From: Sequoia sempervirens
Lineage: Eukaryota; Streptophyta; Pinopsida; Cupressales; Cupressaceae
Assembly: GCA_007258455.2 (NCBI GenBank)
Contig: VDFB02275580.1
Coordinates: 1 to 64,000, forward strand
Length of the DNA: 64,000 bases
Direction: 5' to 3'
Under the pieces are notes generated by a model. That model searched no databases. It was not told where the DNA came from and was given only the letters and a program-made list of their open reading frames with translations. Both the position numbers and the translations under genes were made by a program. Below, piece by piece: positions 1-11,415 of the stretch (position 1 is its first letter; each line of letters opens with the position of its first letter).

Positions 1-345
1 CTAGGTTAAAAATAAAATGGCAAGACATTTGGTGCCAAAGCAAAAAGGGGAAATTTGAACTTTCTAGAACATTCTAGGGTGTTTATTGGGGAAAATAAAA
101 AGGGTTAAGTGGGGGTTGTAGAAGGTAGCCCTGATAGTGCAAATTGTGGCTCCGAATAGTAGGTTTTCTTTTCAGAGTTGATTTTGTTGTAATGAATCAA
201 GCCCATGAGGTTGTAGCATGTAAGCCTTGAATTTGTAATTTCATTTTCTAAAAATAATTGAAAGTGGGTCATTTTTTTGTCTCGCATCTTCTTTGTTGGT
301 ATCTATTATTATGTCTATGTGGTTTCAAGCGGTGTAGCCCTCGTA
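1..345 (+). mobile_element. 5' LTR (3' portion) of a Ty3/gypsy element
   Basis: This stretch lies directly before a tRNA-iMet type primer binding site and a gag reading frame on the same strand, so by position it is the 3' part of a 5' LTR. The LTR start lies outside the window and no 3' LTR is seen, so the exact end is approximate and no target-site duplication can be checked. Confidence 0.55.
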
Positions 346-348
346 AAG

Positions 349-360
349 TGGTATCAGAGC
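349..360 (+). other. Primer binding site, initiator tRNA-Met type
   Basis: The 12 bases TGGTATCAGAGC match the primer site complementary to the 3' end of plant initiator tRNA-Met, used by many plant gypsy and copia elements. The gag frame starts about 80 bases downstream, as expected. Confidence 0.85.
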
Positions 361-438
361 TGGAGTTCCTAAGCCTATAATAGAGTGTTGAACATAAGGT
401 AGCTGTAGTAAGACCTGTAAGTGTGGATTGAGTTCGAG

Positions 439-2155
439 ATGCCTCTAAGACTTTCCCAGTATGGCAGAGGTAGAGGTCGAGGTCGTGGAGGAAGAGATCC
501 ACCTAGAGAGGAAATCAAATCCCTTAGAAGGCAATTAGAAACCTTGCAACAAGAGGTTCAAAGAAGAGATGTGCAACGAGATAGAGATGACATTGATGAT
601 GAAACAGAAGAGGAAATGGAAGAGGAAGAGTAGGATCCAATGGATCCTAGAGAAATAAGATTGTTGCGAGCGATCTCAAGCATTAGGAAGAGACCTAAAA
701 TGGAGGTTTCAACTTTTAGTGGAAATCTGAATCCTAAAGAATTGATTGATTGGATCAATAACATGGAGGAATTTTTAGAGTTTGAGGAGCTTGAAGATCA
801 TCACACAATGAGGTTTACAAAGACAAAATTGAAAGGTCATGCCAGTATATGGTGGAAAGAGGTCCAGTTAGAAAGAGGAAGACAAGGGAAAGACAAAATT
901 TCTAGATGGGACAGAATGGTGTCAAAATTGAAGAAATAATTTATTCCAGTCGATTACAAATTGGAGCTACTCAAGAAGATGCAGAGCTTGAGGCAAGGGA
1001 CAAGGACAGTGAAAGAATACACAGAGGAATTTCACAAGGTCCTAATTCAAACAGGACATTCTAAGGTGAATAAAGAGAAAGTTGATTGTTATATTAATAG
1101 GTTGAAGCCAAGCATACAAGAAGAATTGGCACTGGTAAGAATGACCACCATTGAGGATGCTTATCAGTTTTCTCTAAAGGTTGAAGAATGAATGAATAAG
1201 AGGTTTGAGAACAAACAACGAGGTGGAGGCCATGGAGGAAAGACTAGTGGATGGTCATATGGAGATTAAAATGAAGATCAAAAGAAGGGTGAAGGCTCTA
1301 GTAGCAGCCATAACCAGAAAGGAGATAACACCTACCATCCTCGTGATCAGAATAATTGAGACCAAAGATGGAGGGGAAGATCTGGATGAGGACTAGGATG
1401 AGGAGGCTTTTGTGGAACTTGTTTCCAGTGTGGAGAAGAAGGACATAGAGCCTATGAGTGTCCTCAACATCAAGGAAGGACAAATAGAAGACCTGAGGGT
1501 AATGCACGAGTTGCACTTGTTGATGAAGATGTTGAGTCTTCACATTTTGAGGATGCAGAAAGAGGAGAGGTTCTTGTTACTAGAAGAGCCTTGTTGAATG
1601 AGGAGAATGAGCCAACTCAAAGGAAGAATTTGTTTTGCACCAGATGTAAGTGTGAAGGTAAATTTTGCAATTTTATTATTGATGGAGGTAGTACTAATAA
1701 CCTTGTTTCAAAAGAAATGATTAGTAGGTTGCGGTTGGAGAGAAGAAGGCATTCGAACCCATACCAGATTGCTTGGTTGCAAAAGGACCATAAAGCCTTA
1801 GTAAATGAACAATATTTGATAAAGTTCAAGATTGGAAATTACCATGATGAGGTATTATGTGATATTATGCCTATGGATGTTTGTCATATGTTGTTAGGTA
1901 GACTGTGGTAGTTTGATTGACGAGAAATACATGATGGACATGCCAACACCTATTCTTTGACAAATGATGGAGTTCGTCATAAGTTGAATCCCTTGAAAGA
2001 GGCAGAGGAAAAGGTATGCAATAATGCAAGAATTTGTTTGGTTGATGGAAGGAAGTTCCTAGAAGGTATGAAGCATGAGCATATGTGTTTTGCGTTGATC
2101 CCTAGAGTTGATAAAGAAGATACTACTGAGGTACCTGTTGAGAATTGGATATGAA
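439..2155 (+). pseudogene. Ty3/gypsy gag-protease, degenerate
   Basis: One reading frame runs from ATG 439 to about 2155 with many in-frame stops (among them 631 TAG, 937 TAA, 1189 TGA, 1909 TAG). The N-terminus is Arg/Gly-rich followed by an acidic stretch. A retrotransposon gag domain follows (about 690-1190; WWKEV, then EYTEEFHKV). A CCHC zinc knuckle, CFQCGEEGHRAYEC, lies at about 1423-1464. An aspartic protease core has the motif IIDGGSTNNLV near 1678, DGGS in place of the usual D-S/T-G, and LLGRLW near 1890. Reverse transcriptase is absent because the element is cut off near 2160. The protein would have packaged element RNA and processed the polyprotein. The frame stays open apart from point stops, so decay is by substitution, not rearrangement. 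Confidence 0.85.
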
Positions 2156-2164
2156 ACAATGCTC

Positions 2165-2961
2165 AACTTAGATCTTGAATGCTACATCACAACACTAGCT
2201 CAACAACATGCTTGATGCATTAAGCCTTGGAAATGATGATGGATCTTGAATTTCTATAACAAATGATGAAGAAATTTGTCATTGAATGCCTTAGAAATGC
2301 TCTTGAATACTCTATGATGCCCTTGTGAAGTCTTAGGATGATTGAATCTTGATTTCTTAGGTTGATATTATGATTTCATAGGTGAAATAATGATTTGAAA
2401 CATTGTTTATATAGGCACTCTATCTAATTTACCATTTATTAGATCCCAAATGCTGACATTCATAAAATTTGAATCTAAAACTATAATTTCTCACTCAAAA
2501 CCCTAAAAATGGGCCAAATGGAACTCATACACCCAAGGTGGAGTAAAGGTCCCATCTAGGTGGGACTCATATGCCCAAGGTGGTGTATGGGTCCCACCAA
2601 GGCTTTTGTAGGCAAAGGAAATGTTGGGGGGTTAAGATATTTAGTGTATTTGTTGATTATGTCTGAATCTCGATTGAAATAAGCCTCAAAATGCATAATA
2701 AAGGGTCTTATGGGCCTATTAATGATGATATGAAGGTCATAAATGCAAGAGGGCCCAAAACTTAATGTGAAGGTGTAAATAAATACACTTTACAACACTA
2801 AATTAAGAAAAAATTAGGTCTATTTAGCTTAAAAGGGCCTTAAACCTAATGTAAATGTGCAAAACACATTACAACACTAGATCAAGGAAACATTAGGTTC
2901 ATTTTAATGTTAATCATTCCCAAATTAAGTGTGAAAAAGGGCCACTTTTTCCTACACTACA
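2165..2961 (-). mobile_element. Antisense LTR fragment of the G1 gypsy family
   Basis: The segment matches the antisense LTR at about 60250-61061 in order and wording: paired 'ggaactcat...gtccc' hairpins (2519-2552, 2562-2595), 'aaatacactttacaacacta', 'gtgcaaaacacattacaacactag' and a terminal 'ctttttcctacactaca'. No purine tract or primer site adjoins it, so it is a solo or truncated LTR. It ends the gypsy protease region on its left and abuts a DUF4283 relic on its right. Boundaries at the 2165 side are uncertain. Confidence 0.65.
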
Positions 2962-2989
2962 CTTAAATATCAAATCTATTACCCAAATT

Positions 2990-3965
2990 TCCTCTAAAAT
3001 AATCCTTCTTTTTGACGCATATTGATCCTTCCTTTATTATGAGAATGCACATGAACAAATCCATTAGGGTCAAGCCTATCATTAATAGCTGGAGCTTTCC
3101 CTTTCTCATTTGCTGAAGGTGGAACCTTAGTTACACCTTTTTGAGAAGAAACAAAAACCTATTTTGGACAATTCATTTGAGATGGCCATAATCATAACAA
3201 AGATGACAATAGAAAGGAATGGATTCATAATCTACCTATTGAATCCAATTCATGCATCCCACTCGAATTTCCAATGAGTTAGGTAGAGGATTATTAAGGT
3301 CAATCTCAACATAGATACAAGCATAAGTAGTAACCTTTCTCTCAAGAGTCTAATGAGAATTACCAAGAGGTTTACCAACAACCACTATAATTGAGTTTAA
3401 AATATTAGATCTCCAAAACTCCATAGGCAGCCGAAGGTGACAAACCTAGACTAGAAGTTGAGATGGAAGCTCTTCCAAAGGATCAAAACCAACATGCCAA
3501 AGCTTAATAAACAATCCTCCCTGATTGTGAAAATATGGCCCTCCTTCAAATGCCTTATTTTTGTCTACCATTCTAGAGATGATTACAAAGAAAACAATTA
3601 GTAGCTAAGATAGCCTCCATATCTCCCTCTAGCTACCACTGGGTATGAGTCTAGTTTTCTAAGAAAGGAAGGGTAGCTTTAAAAACCATAAACTTATAAA
3701 TGAGAGAATGATTTGATAGATAAAGCACATCCTCAACAATAATTTTTGGGTTAATAACCATAATGGGTCATTCTTCCCTCTTTTGCAAACATCCATTCAC
3801 ATGGGAATAGGTTTCCTTTCTCTGAGTAGCACTAGCATCATGTGTAGCTTGCATGAGAAAATTAATTGCATTAATATGTCCAAAAGATGAATCATCATTC
3901 ATTCAGACTGTGTCCTTAAAAGAAAATGGTAAAGGTCCACCTGAATCCCAGCTAGAGCCAGCCAT
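2990..3965 (-). pseudogene. DUF4283 / zinc-knuckle protein relic (LINE ORF1-type)
   Basis: Reading the minus strand from ATG 3965 gives MAGSSWDSGGP and a frame with several stops; a frameshift near 3560 moves to a second frame. That frame contains LPMEFWRSNIL, the YACIYVEIDL block, WIQ-stop-VDYESIPFYC and a knuckle-like CHLCYDYGH. This order (DUF4283 core, 'VEIDL..PLP', 'W..VDYE.IP..C..C...GH') is that of plant DUF4283/zf-CCHC_4 proteins, commonly the first ORF of LINE retrotransposons or proteins derived from them. At least eight stops make it non-functional. No reverse transcriptase of this element is visible nearby, and the region between 2961 and about 3000 shows no polyA tail. Confidence 0.65.
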
Positions 3966-4738
3966 AAATAAAGAAAACTCTCATGCACTAGCAAAAAAAA
4001 GAAGAAAATATACAAAAGAAATATAGGAGAAATAACACATGCAAAAGCATGCAAGAACATGCAACACCCAAAAATGACTAGAGCAACAGTAGTTGTTCAA
4101 ACCCCCATGCAATCTCTATCCATTGTCACTACCTACTGAAACTCAACACATTCAATATTTTTATTTTAAAGTGTGATTAGTTGGTTCAAGATAGACTGAT
4201 GAAGAGGACTAGTTGGTCAAATTTTATTTGTTTGTTTTAAATTGGTAAGGGGCAAGTTTGAGACCTTGGGGTCACCCCCACAACTACATGTTTTCATGAG
4301 AATAAAGTAGTGGTCAGTTTAAAGTAGCAAACAACAAAAATGAAGGTAAGTGCATCAAAGTGCGATAAATAGATAGATACGTTGAATGTATAAAAATGTT
4401 TGGATAAATAGATAGAGTAGGACTAAACATATAAAAGAATGTGTATGCACAAATAGATTAGGAAACCAAAAAACTAAACCGATTATTAATTTATCTTTAT
4501 ATATCCATATATATCTAAACATTATTTCAAAATACACTAAATTCTTAAAAATAAGATAGATACGCAAAATTTCACTATTACAATAATATATAAATACGGG
4601 CATCTCAAACGTGGTAATAGTGCCGGGTAAGCTAGATTTGCTCCTTAAACACGTGCACTTATTTTATCGCGGTATTAGTGGTATTAAGCGGAAATATAGG
4701 TGAGAATACAATGAAATACAGAGGAACTGGAAGCAAAT
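3966..4738. other. AT-rich spacer, no gene seen
   Basis: No supported reading frame, RNA gene or clear repeat. It lies between the DUF4283 relic and the 3' end of the subtilase relic, so it holds the downstream flank of the latter. Confidence 0.5.
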
Positions 4739-7181
4739 CTACAGCATACCAAAAGCGAAAGTGTAGTTACTAGCTGAATGGTCTAGCGACAGGATGCCGA
4801 TGGAACTTTGGAATACTATGACAACTGGACTTCGAACAATATATTTCCCTCCGTTGACAGAATTCCACGTTATCTCTCCAGATCAATCTGTCCCAGCTTT
4901 GGCTGTCCCGTAATTTTCAAATTTAACACTATACTTGGCTTGCTCGTTTAGTGTTGTGAACTTCAATTGATGTGGCTCCACGCTTATTTTCACGCCACTC
5001 GGGCTTTTCACACTCACCTTGTACTCAACATCGAGAGCGCTGCCTACGTACGTCAGTGTTCTGGTCTTCACACGAATAGGTTGACCTGATTTGAAAACCA
5101 CGGAAAATGAGGGGTAATTGAGAGTTGTGGCTTTCAAACTGTAGCTGGGGCAGCCCTCATTGGTGAGTAGAGCAATTTGTTGTTTGGTGTAGTTGAGACG
5201 GCAGAGAAAGTTGATGTAGTCTCGAGGTTTGATATCGTAGACAAGTCCAGGATCCAGTGCAGCTTGGGGATTTATGTGACCTGCACCCAGAGAAAAGGGG
5301 CCAGCGGCCTGCGTAGTATATGAATCTTTGATGAGCTGCTTTGCGTTGTCAATAATGTAAGAAGACTTGGGGATTTATGTGACCTGCACCCAGAGAAAAG
5401 GGGCCAGCGGCCTGCGTAGTAAATGAATCTTTGATGGGCTGCTTTGCGTTGTCAATAATGTAAGAAGACGTCATGAGAGCAGATTTTATGGCCGCGGGGC
5501 TCCACAAGGGATGGATGGCTTTTATCAGCGCTGCAACGCCGCTCACGTGGGTGCAGGCCATTGAAGTCCCTGACTTGAATCCGTAACCATCTCCCACGGC
5601 TGCCAAAATGTTGGTGCCTGGAGCAATCATATCAGGCTTCAGAATAAGTGGATACGCTTTATTAGGTCCCCGAGAAGAAAACGCAGCAACCATGGGAGCA
5701 GTTATTTCTTTTCCAACAACAATCGAGCCCCTGATGTTCATCGCGGCCGTTGCATTATACAACGGGCTGTTGATGTAGTATTTTATTCTTTCACTGGCTC
5801 TAAAACTGACGGTCATAGAGGGCAGGCTATTAGAGCGCTGCTTAATAGGTTCGGTAATCATCTGTTGTGCTCCGAGATGCACTTCATTTGCAACAATCAT
5901 TCCTACACCGCCTGCTCTCGCCACTTCGTTCCCCTTCCCCAAAGCACCGTTCTCATCTGGATTCTTGGAAGCTAATAACTGATCACACAGCACTATCTTA
6001 CCCTTCACAACATTGGGGTCGAGGCTGCCTTTAAGACAACGTTTTGAGCTGCTGGTGGCGGAAGCATACACCAGAGAGAAGGACCTGCGCAATTTTCCAT
6101 CTCCTCCTTTGTAGGTGGAGGTGCCTCTGTATGTCGCTCCATTGCCCAGTCGTACAAAAGCGGGGAAAGCTCTGTCGATGCTGCTGGCGCCTACAGTCGT
6201 AATCCATGGCAGTGTGTTACCCAGAGTAGATGAAAATGGGCCGTTGTTTCCTCCCGAGGCAGAAACAAGAACACCATGTTTTATGGCCCCCAAAGCTGCA
6301 ATGGCCCTTGTGCTCTGGTAAAAGGGCAGATCTTGAGAACTGATTGACATTGAAATGACGTCGACACCATCAGCAATCGCTTGATCCATCGCAGCAGTTA
6401 TGTCCGCGTCGAAGCAACCCTTTTTCCAGCACGCTTTGTAAATGGCCAGCCTGGCTCGAGGGGCCATCCCTCTGGCTGTTCCGTTGGCAAAGCGGCTGGG
6501 AACATTCACAGCAACTCCAGCAAGAATAGACGCTACATGTGTCCCATGGCCACCACTGTCTCGAGGAGATTTGTATTCCGAGAATGGATCAATGGAATGA
6601 TGAGCTTCGTAGCCATTGAAGTAGTATCGAGCTCCGATGATTTTCTTATTGCAGTTTGAGGAATTGAACTTCTGCCCGACTTGACAACTGCCTTTCCATC
6701 TAGCCGGAACGGGTCCAAGGCGTGTATCACTGAAGCTTTTGCTCTCAGGCCATATGCCTGTGTCAATCACGCCCACGATGATATCTTTGCCGTAATTAGA
6801 GTATTTCGACCATACTCCAGAGGGGCCAGCAAGGCTCAGGAACTCAGGTGAGTGCGTGGTGTCTACTTGATGAATAGACGATGGAATCACAGCTAAGCAC
6901 CCGACCATACTCTCCATGGCTTCTGCCTCTGCGCTGCTCAGCGTCGCCGCAAAGCCGTGCAAGACAGTATGATATGTATATAACAACTCCCCTGACTGTG
7001 AGACCTGGTCAAGCATTGAAGCATACCACCTCTGGTGTGAAGTGAAATGATTGGATTTCGCGGACTTGAGCATGTGAACAACGTATGGCTTTCGTGTGCC
7101 TTCACCTTCAGCAGTAGCCAACGATATGGCAAAGATAGCAGCCAAGATCAATACCAAACTGGCAACAGAGGCTTTCGCCAT
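4739..7181 (-). pseudogene. Subtilisin-like serine protease (plant SBT), 3' end disrupted
   Basis: A plant secreted subtilase. Start ATG is at 7181: it begins a signal peptide (about residues 1-24, hydrophobic LVLILAAIFAISLATA), whereas any upstream extension would read through the TATA box. An inhibitor I9 prodomain follows (about 31-110). Catalytic residues are all present: Asp140 (VIDTGIWPES), His212 (GGHGTHVAS), oxyanion Asn312 (ASGGNNGP) and Ser540 (SGTSMA). A PA-type insert lies at about 370-480. The frame stops after residue 610 (codon at 5351-5349) because a 103-bp tandem duplication shifts the frame. The lost C-terminal fibronectin-III-like domain is still readable downstream (LDPGLVYD, LNYPSF) but carries an in-frame TGA at 4885-4883, after which SGEITW and IVRSP continue in frame. 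Like most plant subtilases the gene looks intronless. It could give a truncated protein, but loss of this domain usually inactivates the family. Confidence 0.9.
5263..5468 (-). repeat. 103-bp tandem duplication inside the subtilase
   Basis: Two copies (5263-5365 and 5366-5468) differ at only two bases by eye ('gtatatg/gtaaatg', 'gatgagc/gatgggc'). 103 is not a multiple of three, so the duplication shifts the frame: GAGHINPQ is followed by VFLHY-stop in one copy and by AALDPGLVYD in the other. The few differences imply a recent event. Confidence 0.95.
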
Positions 7182-7255
7182 TAGTAGCAAACAAGAAGAA
7201 AAGGAAGAAACAGGAGTGTATGTTTCTGTTGGAGGATGGATGAAAAAGGGGTCAA

Positions 7256-7263
7256 GTTTTATA
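7256..7263 (-). promoter_or_regulatory. TATA box of the subtilase
   Basis: TATAAAAC on the minus strand, about 75 bases before ATG 7181, with a CCAAT pentamer on the plus strand at about 7269. The same TATA context is kept in the duplicated promoter near 9490. Confidence 0.6.
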
Positions 7264-7559
7264 GGGGCCAATCGAGACCGAGAGAAGAACGGACAACGTG
7301 GTAACTGACAATGTTGATAACTTCTCACATGCACTTCACGTTAGAGAAACTTTTTTAATTTTTAATAAGAATGACAATTTGAGCTTTGCAGACGTCACTC
7401 TTATTTTGTTGAAACCATTTTCAATTGTATTCGAGAGCGACACTAAACAAACACATGGTTATTACGTGATTATCTCATCGTTTTTCATCTTCTCGACTTT
7501 GGCTTTACCTAGCTACAGTATAGATTCGAATAAACTTTGTCCGCACCATACATACACAT

Positions 7560-9430
7560 AGTTGACAAATGTTTCTTCATAAATGAAAGCTTAATACATA
7601 CCCTTGCTACTTATGAAACAAGCAATTTTTATGGTAGTATTTTTTTTCTTTAAATATTTAGTGGGGAACAAAGTTAAAATCGCAATAAAAGAATAATCAT
7701 TTTCAAAGGAGTTGCACAAAACAAGAGTATTCAACAATGAAGAATAAAGAAAAAGTTATCGTAATAATATTTTTTAATTGAATATTGATTAATCATTTCA
7801 TAAAATAGAAAAATGTTAATATTAAGTAGGTTTTTATATCTTTTTAAATAAAATATTATTAAAAGAAAGTAGAAGTGTGAAATATTCTTCTCACAACAAT
7901 CTATGTGAGGTGTATACAAAAATTAAATAAATCATTTAGATGTAGAAAAGGTATATATATAAAACTATATTCTAACACATAAGGAAACTCTTTCAAAAAG
8001 GAAAAGAAAAGAAAAAAAATCTCATATTCCAAAGAAAAATTTTAGACTAGATTGCATGGTAGAGTTATTTCTACAAATTAGAGGCCACATTGTGTGGTCC
8101 AATCAGTCTCACTTATAACTTAAATTTTCTCTCCTAAGGCCAACCGTTTTGGAAACTAGTTTGTGTTTATCAACTTGAAAAATTCTTGAATTGGGCAACC
8201 CAAGGCACTAAGTTTTTTGAAAATAAGTACATGAAAATTAAAACTAGCACATTCATGGTAATAAAGGATAGGGTTCTGACAAATGATTAGGAATGCATGA
8301 TGCCACCTATTCCATAACATCAAAGTCTTATATTCAAGGTTATACAGATCATTTCCTTACTATTTCACATGCAATTGTAGCTTTTAATTGTTGATCACAA
8401 TGTACCAATATGTCAACAAATATATCACATTCTGCCTCATAAAAAATAGGTAAGCGCTCATATTCTTCTTCAACTACATAATTCTCAAATATTTTATTTG
8501 GATACATGATTATTCATTTATTTATTATTTTCTATTAAATCTCAGTCACATTATATAGAAAATCATTAAAAATGAATACAAATAACATTATCATGGGGTC
8601 AATTATTGATGTTTAAAATCAAGAAGCTATCAAAAGGCTCCTCTTGTCTCATATTGATGATTTTAAATTAGACAACTAATCTTTAGTGTAGAAGGAAACT
8701 TTGTGATGGTTCAATGCATATCAAAGAGGTTAGAGAATAAATAAATATGAGATAAAAAGATGCATTTTTCAATTGGTGATGGAACTACTAGCTACAAATA
8801 GATGACAAATTTTTAAAAACTCTGAGAATTTTGTAACCACTTTACTAGTTTCATGACTACCCTTATAGTTTTGCAATCACCAAACGATCACATAACCACT
8901 TATGATAGACATCAAATGTGAAAGGTTTTGATTCTTTATTTCAATTTTTTGAAATTTGAACTTAAATTTGAGACAAAGGAGAATATGGAGAAGTGATAAA
9001 AATGTATGAACAATAATGTGTAAGAATTGCCTCTCAATTTTCTTCTGTATATGTGTTGACACACTAAATTATTCTCCAATGCCCATAGAGGATTGACATA
9101 CAAGTAGGCCTATTAAATGTAATTTTGTTTAGACTATTATGACAAGGCTCATAATTAAGATGTTGTCAATTGATAGTCAAATGATAATAGAGTATGAATT
9201 TTTTCACTTCAAAATTTTTAACACTTAGAAGGGTGCTCATAGAAATCATGTGTGAAATGAAAACTTTGACCTATTTCTTTTTTCACATATGTTAAAAGAT
9301 TACACTACACATGATTGTAACATAGAAAACAAAATTGCATACCCTTTGAAAGAGTTACGTAAATTGTCTCACATAAAATATTATTGTGCTAAATTAATGC
9401 ACTCTGTGAGACTAGATATATAAATTAAAA
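7560..9430. other. AT-rich stretch without a recognised gene
   Basis: No reading frame here looks like a protein and no repeat family of the window was recognised. It lies between the subtilase promoter and its duplicate, so it is either insertion DNA or the decayed remains of the second gene copy. Confidence 0.45.
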
Positions 9431-9431
9431 A

Positions 9432-9870
9432 GGTAAAAAGAAGAAACAGGAGTTTCCACCAGAAGATGAATGAAAAAGGGGCAAAGTTTTATAAGAATGG
9501 ACAACGTGGTGGCTGACAAGGTTGGTAACTTCTCACATGCAACACGTTAGATAAACTCATTTATTTTTTTGACAGAGTAGGTAGTTGACTATTCTTTCTA
9601 ATAATTTGCAGATTTGAGATCGTAAACATATGTTATTAAAACTGCATTGATTAGCGTTTTGACCAGATCTGTGCATGGCTTTTAAAACAATAATGACAAT
9701 TTGAACTACATTAATTGTCGTTTCAGCTATAAATCTGCAGAGCTTTAACAATAATGACAATTTGAGCTTGCAGGACATCACTCTTATGTTGTCGAATTCG
9801 AGACCGGTATATTAATTGATTATCTCATTTTCTTTTCTCGTTTCGACTTTGACTTATCTATTGCAATATA
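9432..9870 (-). repeat. Duplicated subtilase promoter/5'-UTR without its gene
   Basis: This matches 7190-7520 in order: 'aagaagaaacaggag', 'gatgaatgaaaaaggggcaaagttttata', 'ggacaacgtggtggctgacaaggttg', 'aacttctcacatgca', 'cacgttaga', then 'atgacaatttgagcttgcaggacatcactcttat'. About 170 bases (9553-9720) are extra, and 'aataatgacaatttga' occurs twice in that part. The match stops just before where the coding region would begin. Confidence 0.8.
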
Positions 9871-10667
9871 GATATGCACCACCCCATGTGACCAATTGTT
9901 GAGGGCATACGGTTTTGTCACACATGTGGGATTCAATGGGATACCTTAATTTTTTATCTTTAATAGAAATAAGGCTTGATTTTCAATTATGTTCGAACTC
10001 TATTGTGCTCAAGATTTAAAGGTGATTGGGTCTGACGATATTTTGGTGTGATTTTTCATCTTCAAGTTGATATTATCTGAGTTCTAAGAATCAATTTTTT
10101 CGTCGAAATACAGTTGATGACCTCAATATTGTTTCAAAAATTATTTCAAAAAGGTTTTAGGCACTAAGTGAAACAATATGGTTTGTTTACTTGACAATAT
10201 AGCAATAGCTCTCCTAACTATCTGCCATGATTGTTGCACCTCCTCCACCTACCAAAATGCATTGATGTTGTTATTGAGTAGGATTTCTTCTCAACCATGC
10301 ATCTTTTACTACTACAATGCAATGATTAGGGTCAGATGCCCTATAAGTGTTAAAGCATGTTCTTTTGGATTATTTTAGTAGGAGATTGATTTTTTTACTA
10401 CAACTACAAACTACATAGGTGTAGGTTTTATCTAGGCTTCAATCATGGCATGCCTAGTTTCAAGAAGGTAATGAAATAGTGAAACAAATGCAAGATAAAA
10501 TGATACAGGTATTATGCAAAGAATGCCTGCAGACTGTTTGTATCTCTCTACTAAAATTTTCATTGTTATAGGGGTTTTCTCTTGTCATATTTTCTAACAT
10601 GATTGTATTGGGCATTTGAGTTCATGTGACAACATTTAAAATATTACATGCCTTGTAATAATTGAAC

Positions 10668-10672
<5 letters not shown>

Positions 10673-10707
<35 letters not shown>
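10673..10707 (+). repeat. (TG)n microsatellite
   Basis: About 17 TG units. The homologous position in copy 2 (about 41539) reads only 'tatatgtgttgg', so the run expanded after the duplication. Confidence 0.95.
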
Positions 10708-10708
<1 letters not shown>

Positions 10709-10880
10709 GGTTAATAGATTATTCACTACCGAAATCCTTAGCTTTCCCCTTGATCACCAAAAATAAAACAATCAATAACCAACAGTTGAGTAAATCATTT
10801 CTGAAAAAAAAAATCTCTTTGAATTTTTTGAGGTATAGCTCCCTCATCTGCGCCATTAACCAAGCCCACACAATCTAGAA

Positions 10881-11415
10881 ATGCAAGGTTTGCAAGTGGT
10901 AAGGAAGATAAACACTACACATGTGGGTAAAGCACATGCACTGGTGACTTCTGTAGTACATTCTGCTCATGACAAATGGTTTTTAGATTTCAGAGCATCT
11001 CACCACATGGCTTCTAGTCCCTATCCTTTTTTGGGTCTTCATCCTACTGACACTTCCAAAAAAATTTTGGGACATAATAAGCTTTTGAATGTTGTGGGGG
11101 TAGGAAATATTGAGACAGGTGATGGTTGTTTCAAGGATGTATTGTGTATACCTAAGTTGCACACAAATATTTTTTCCATATATCAAATCACCCATGATGA
11201 GGTACCAAAGACTATGTAATTTACTTCAAATTATGTTTTTATCAGAGAGGCTGATATTGGAAAAAACATTGCAGTTGGTAATGTTGATCATGAGTCCTGT
11301 TTGTATACCTTCTCCCATTTTGTTGATAATGATGACTATGTTCCTCGCACTCTTCCTGCCAGTGTCAACAGTAATTCCTCAAGATAGATTGGAGTTCTTC
11401 AAACTCATGTTGATA
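10881..11415 (+). pseudogene. Copia aspartic protease / pre-integrase start, degenerate
   Basis: The frame from 10881 contains WFLDFRASHHMASS, the copia protease active-site context (family norm W-x-x-D-S/T-G-A-S-x-H-M) with Phe-Arg in place of Ser-Gly, followed by a VVGVGNIETGDG-like block and VLCIPKLHTNIFS, which matches the conserved 'V.YVP.L..NLLS' region before the GAG-pre-integrase domain. A stop at 11217 is followed by continuing in-frame sequence to about 11384. The 3.6-kb LTR insertion then separates it from 15050. The altered active site and the stop mean no protease activity is expected. Confidence 0.75.

Noticed and set aside
6115..6766. Open frames on either strand within the subtilase
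   Set aside because: They are shadows of the real minus-strand frame, without domains of their own.
7182..7334. In-frame extension of the subtilase upstream of ATG 7181
   Set aside because: It would place the signal peptide 51 residues inside the protein and read through the TATA box; the downstream ATG gives a normal secreted start.
10672..10878. Open frame beginning in a Cys/Val alternating run
   Set aside because: It is the translation of the (TG)n microsatellite.
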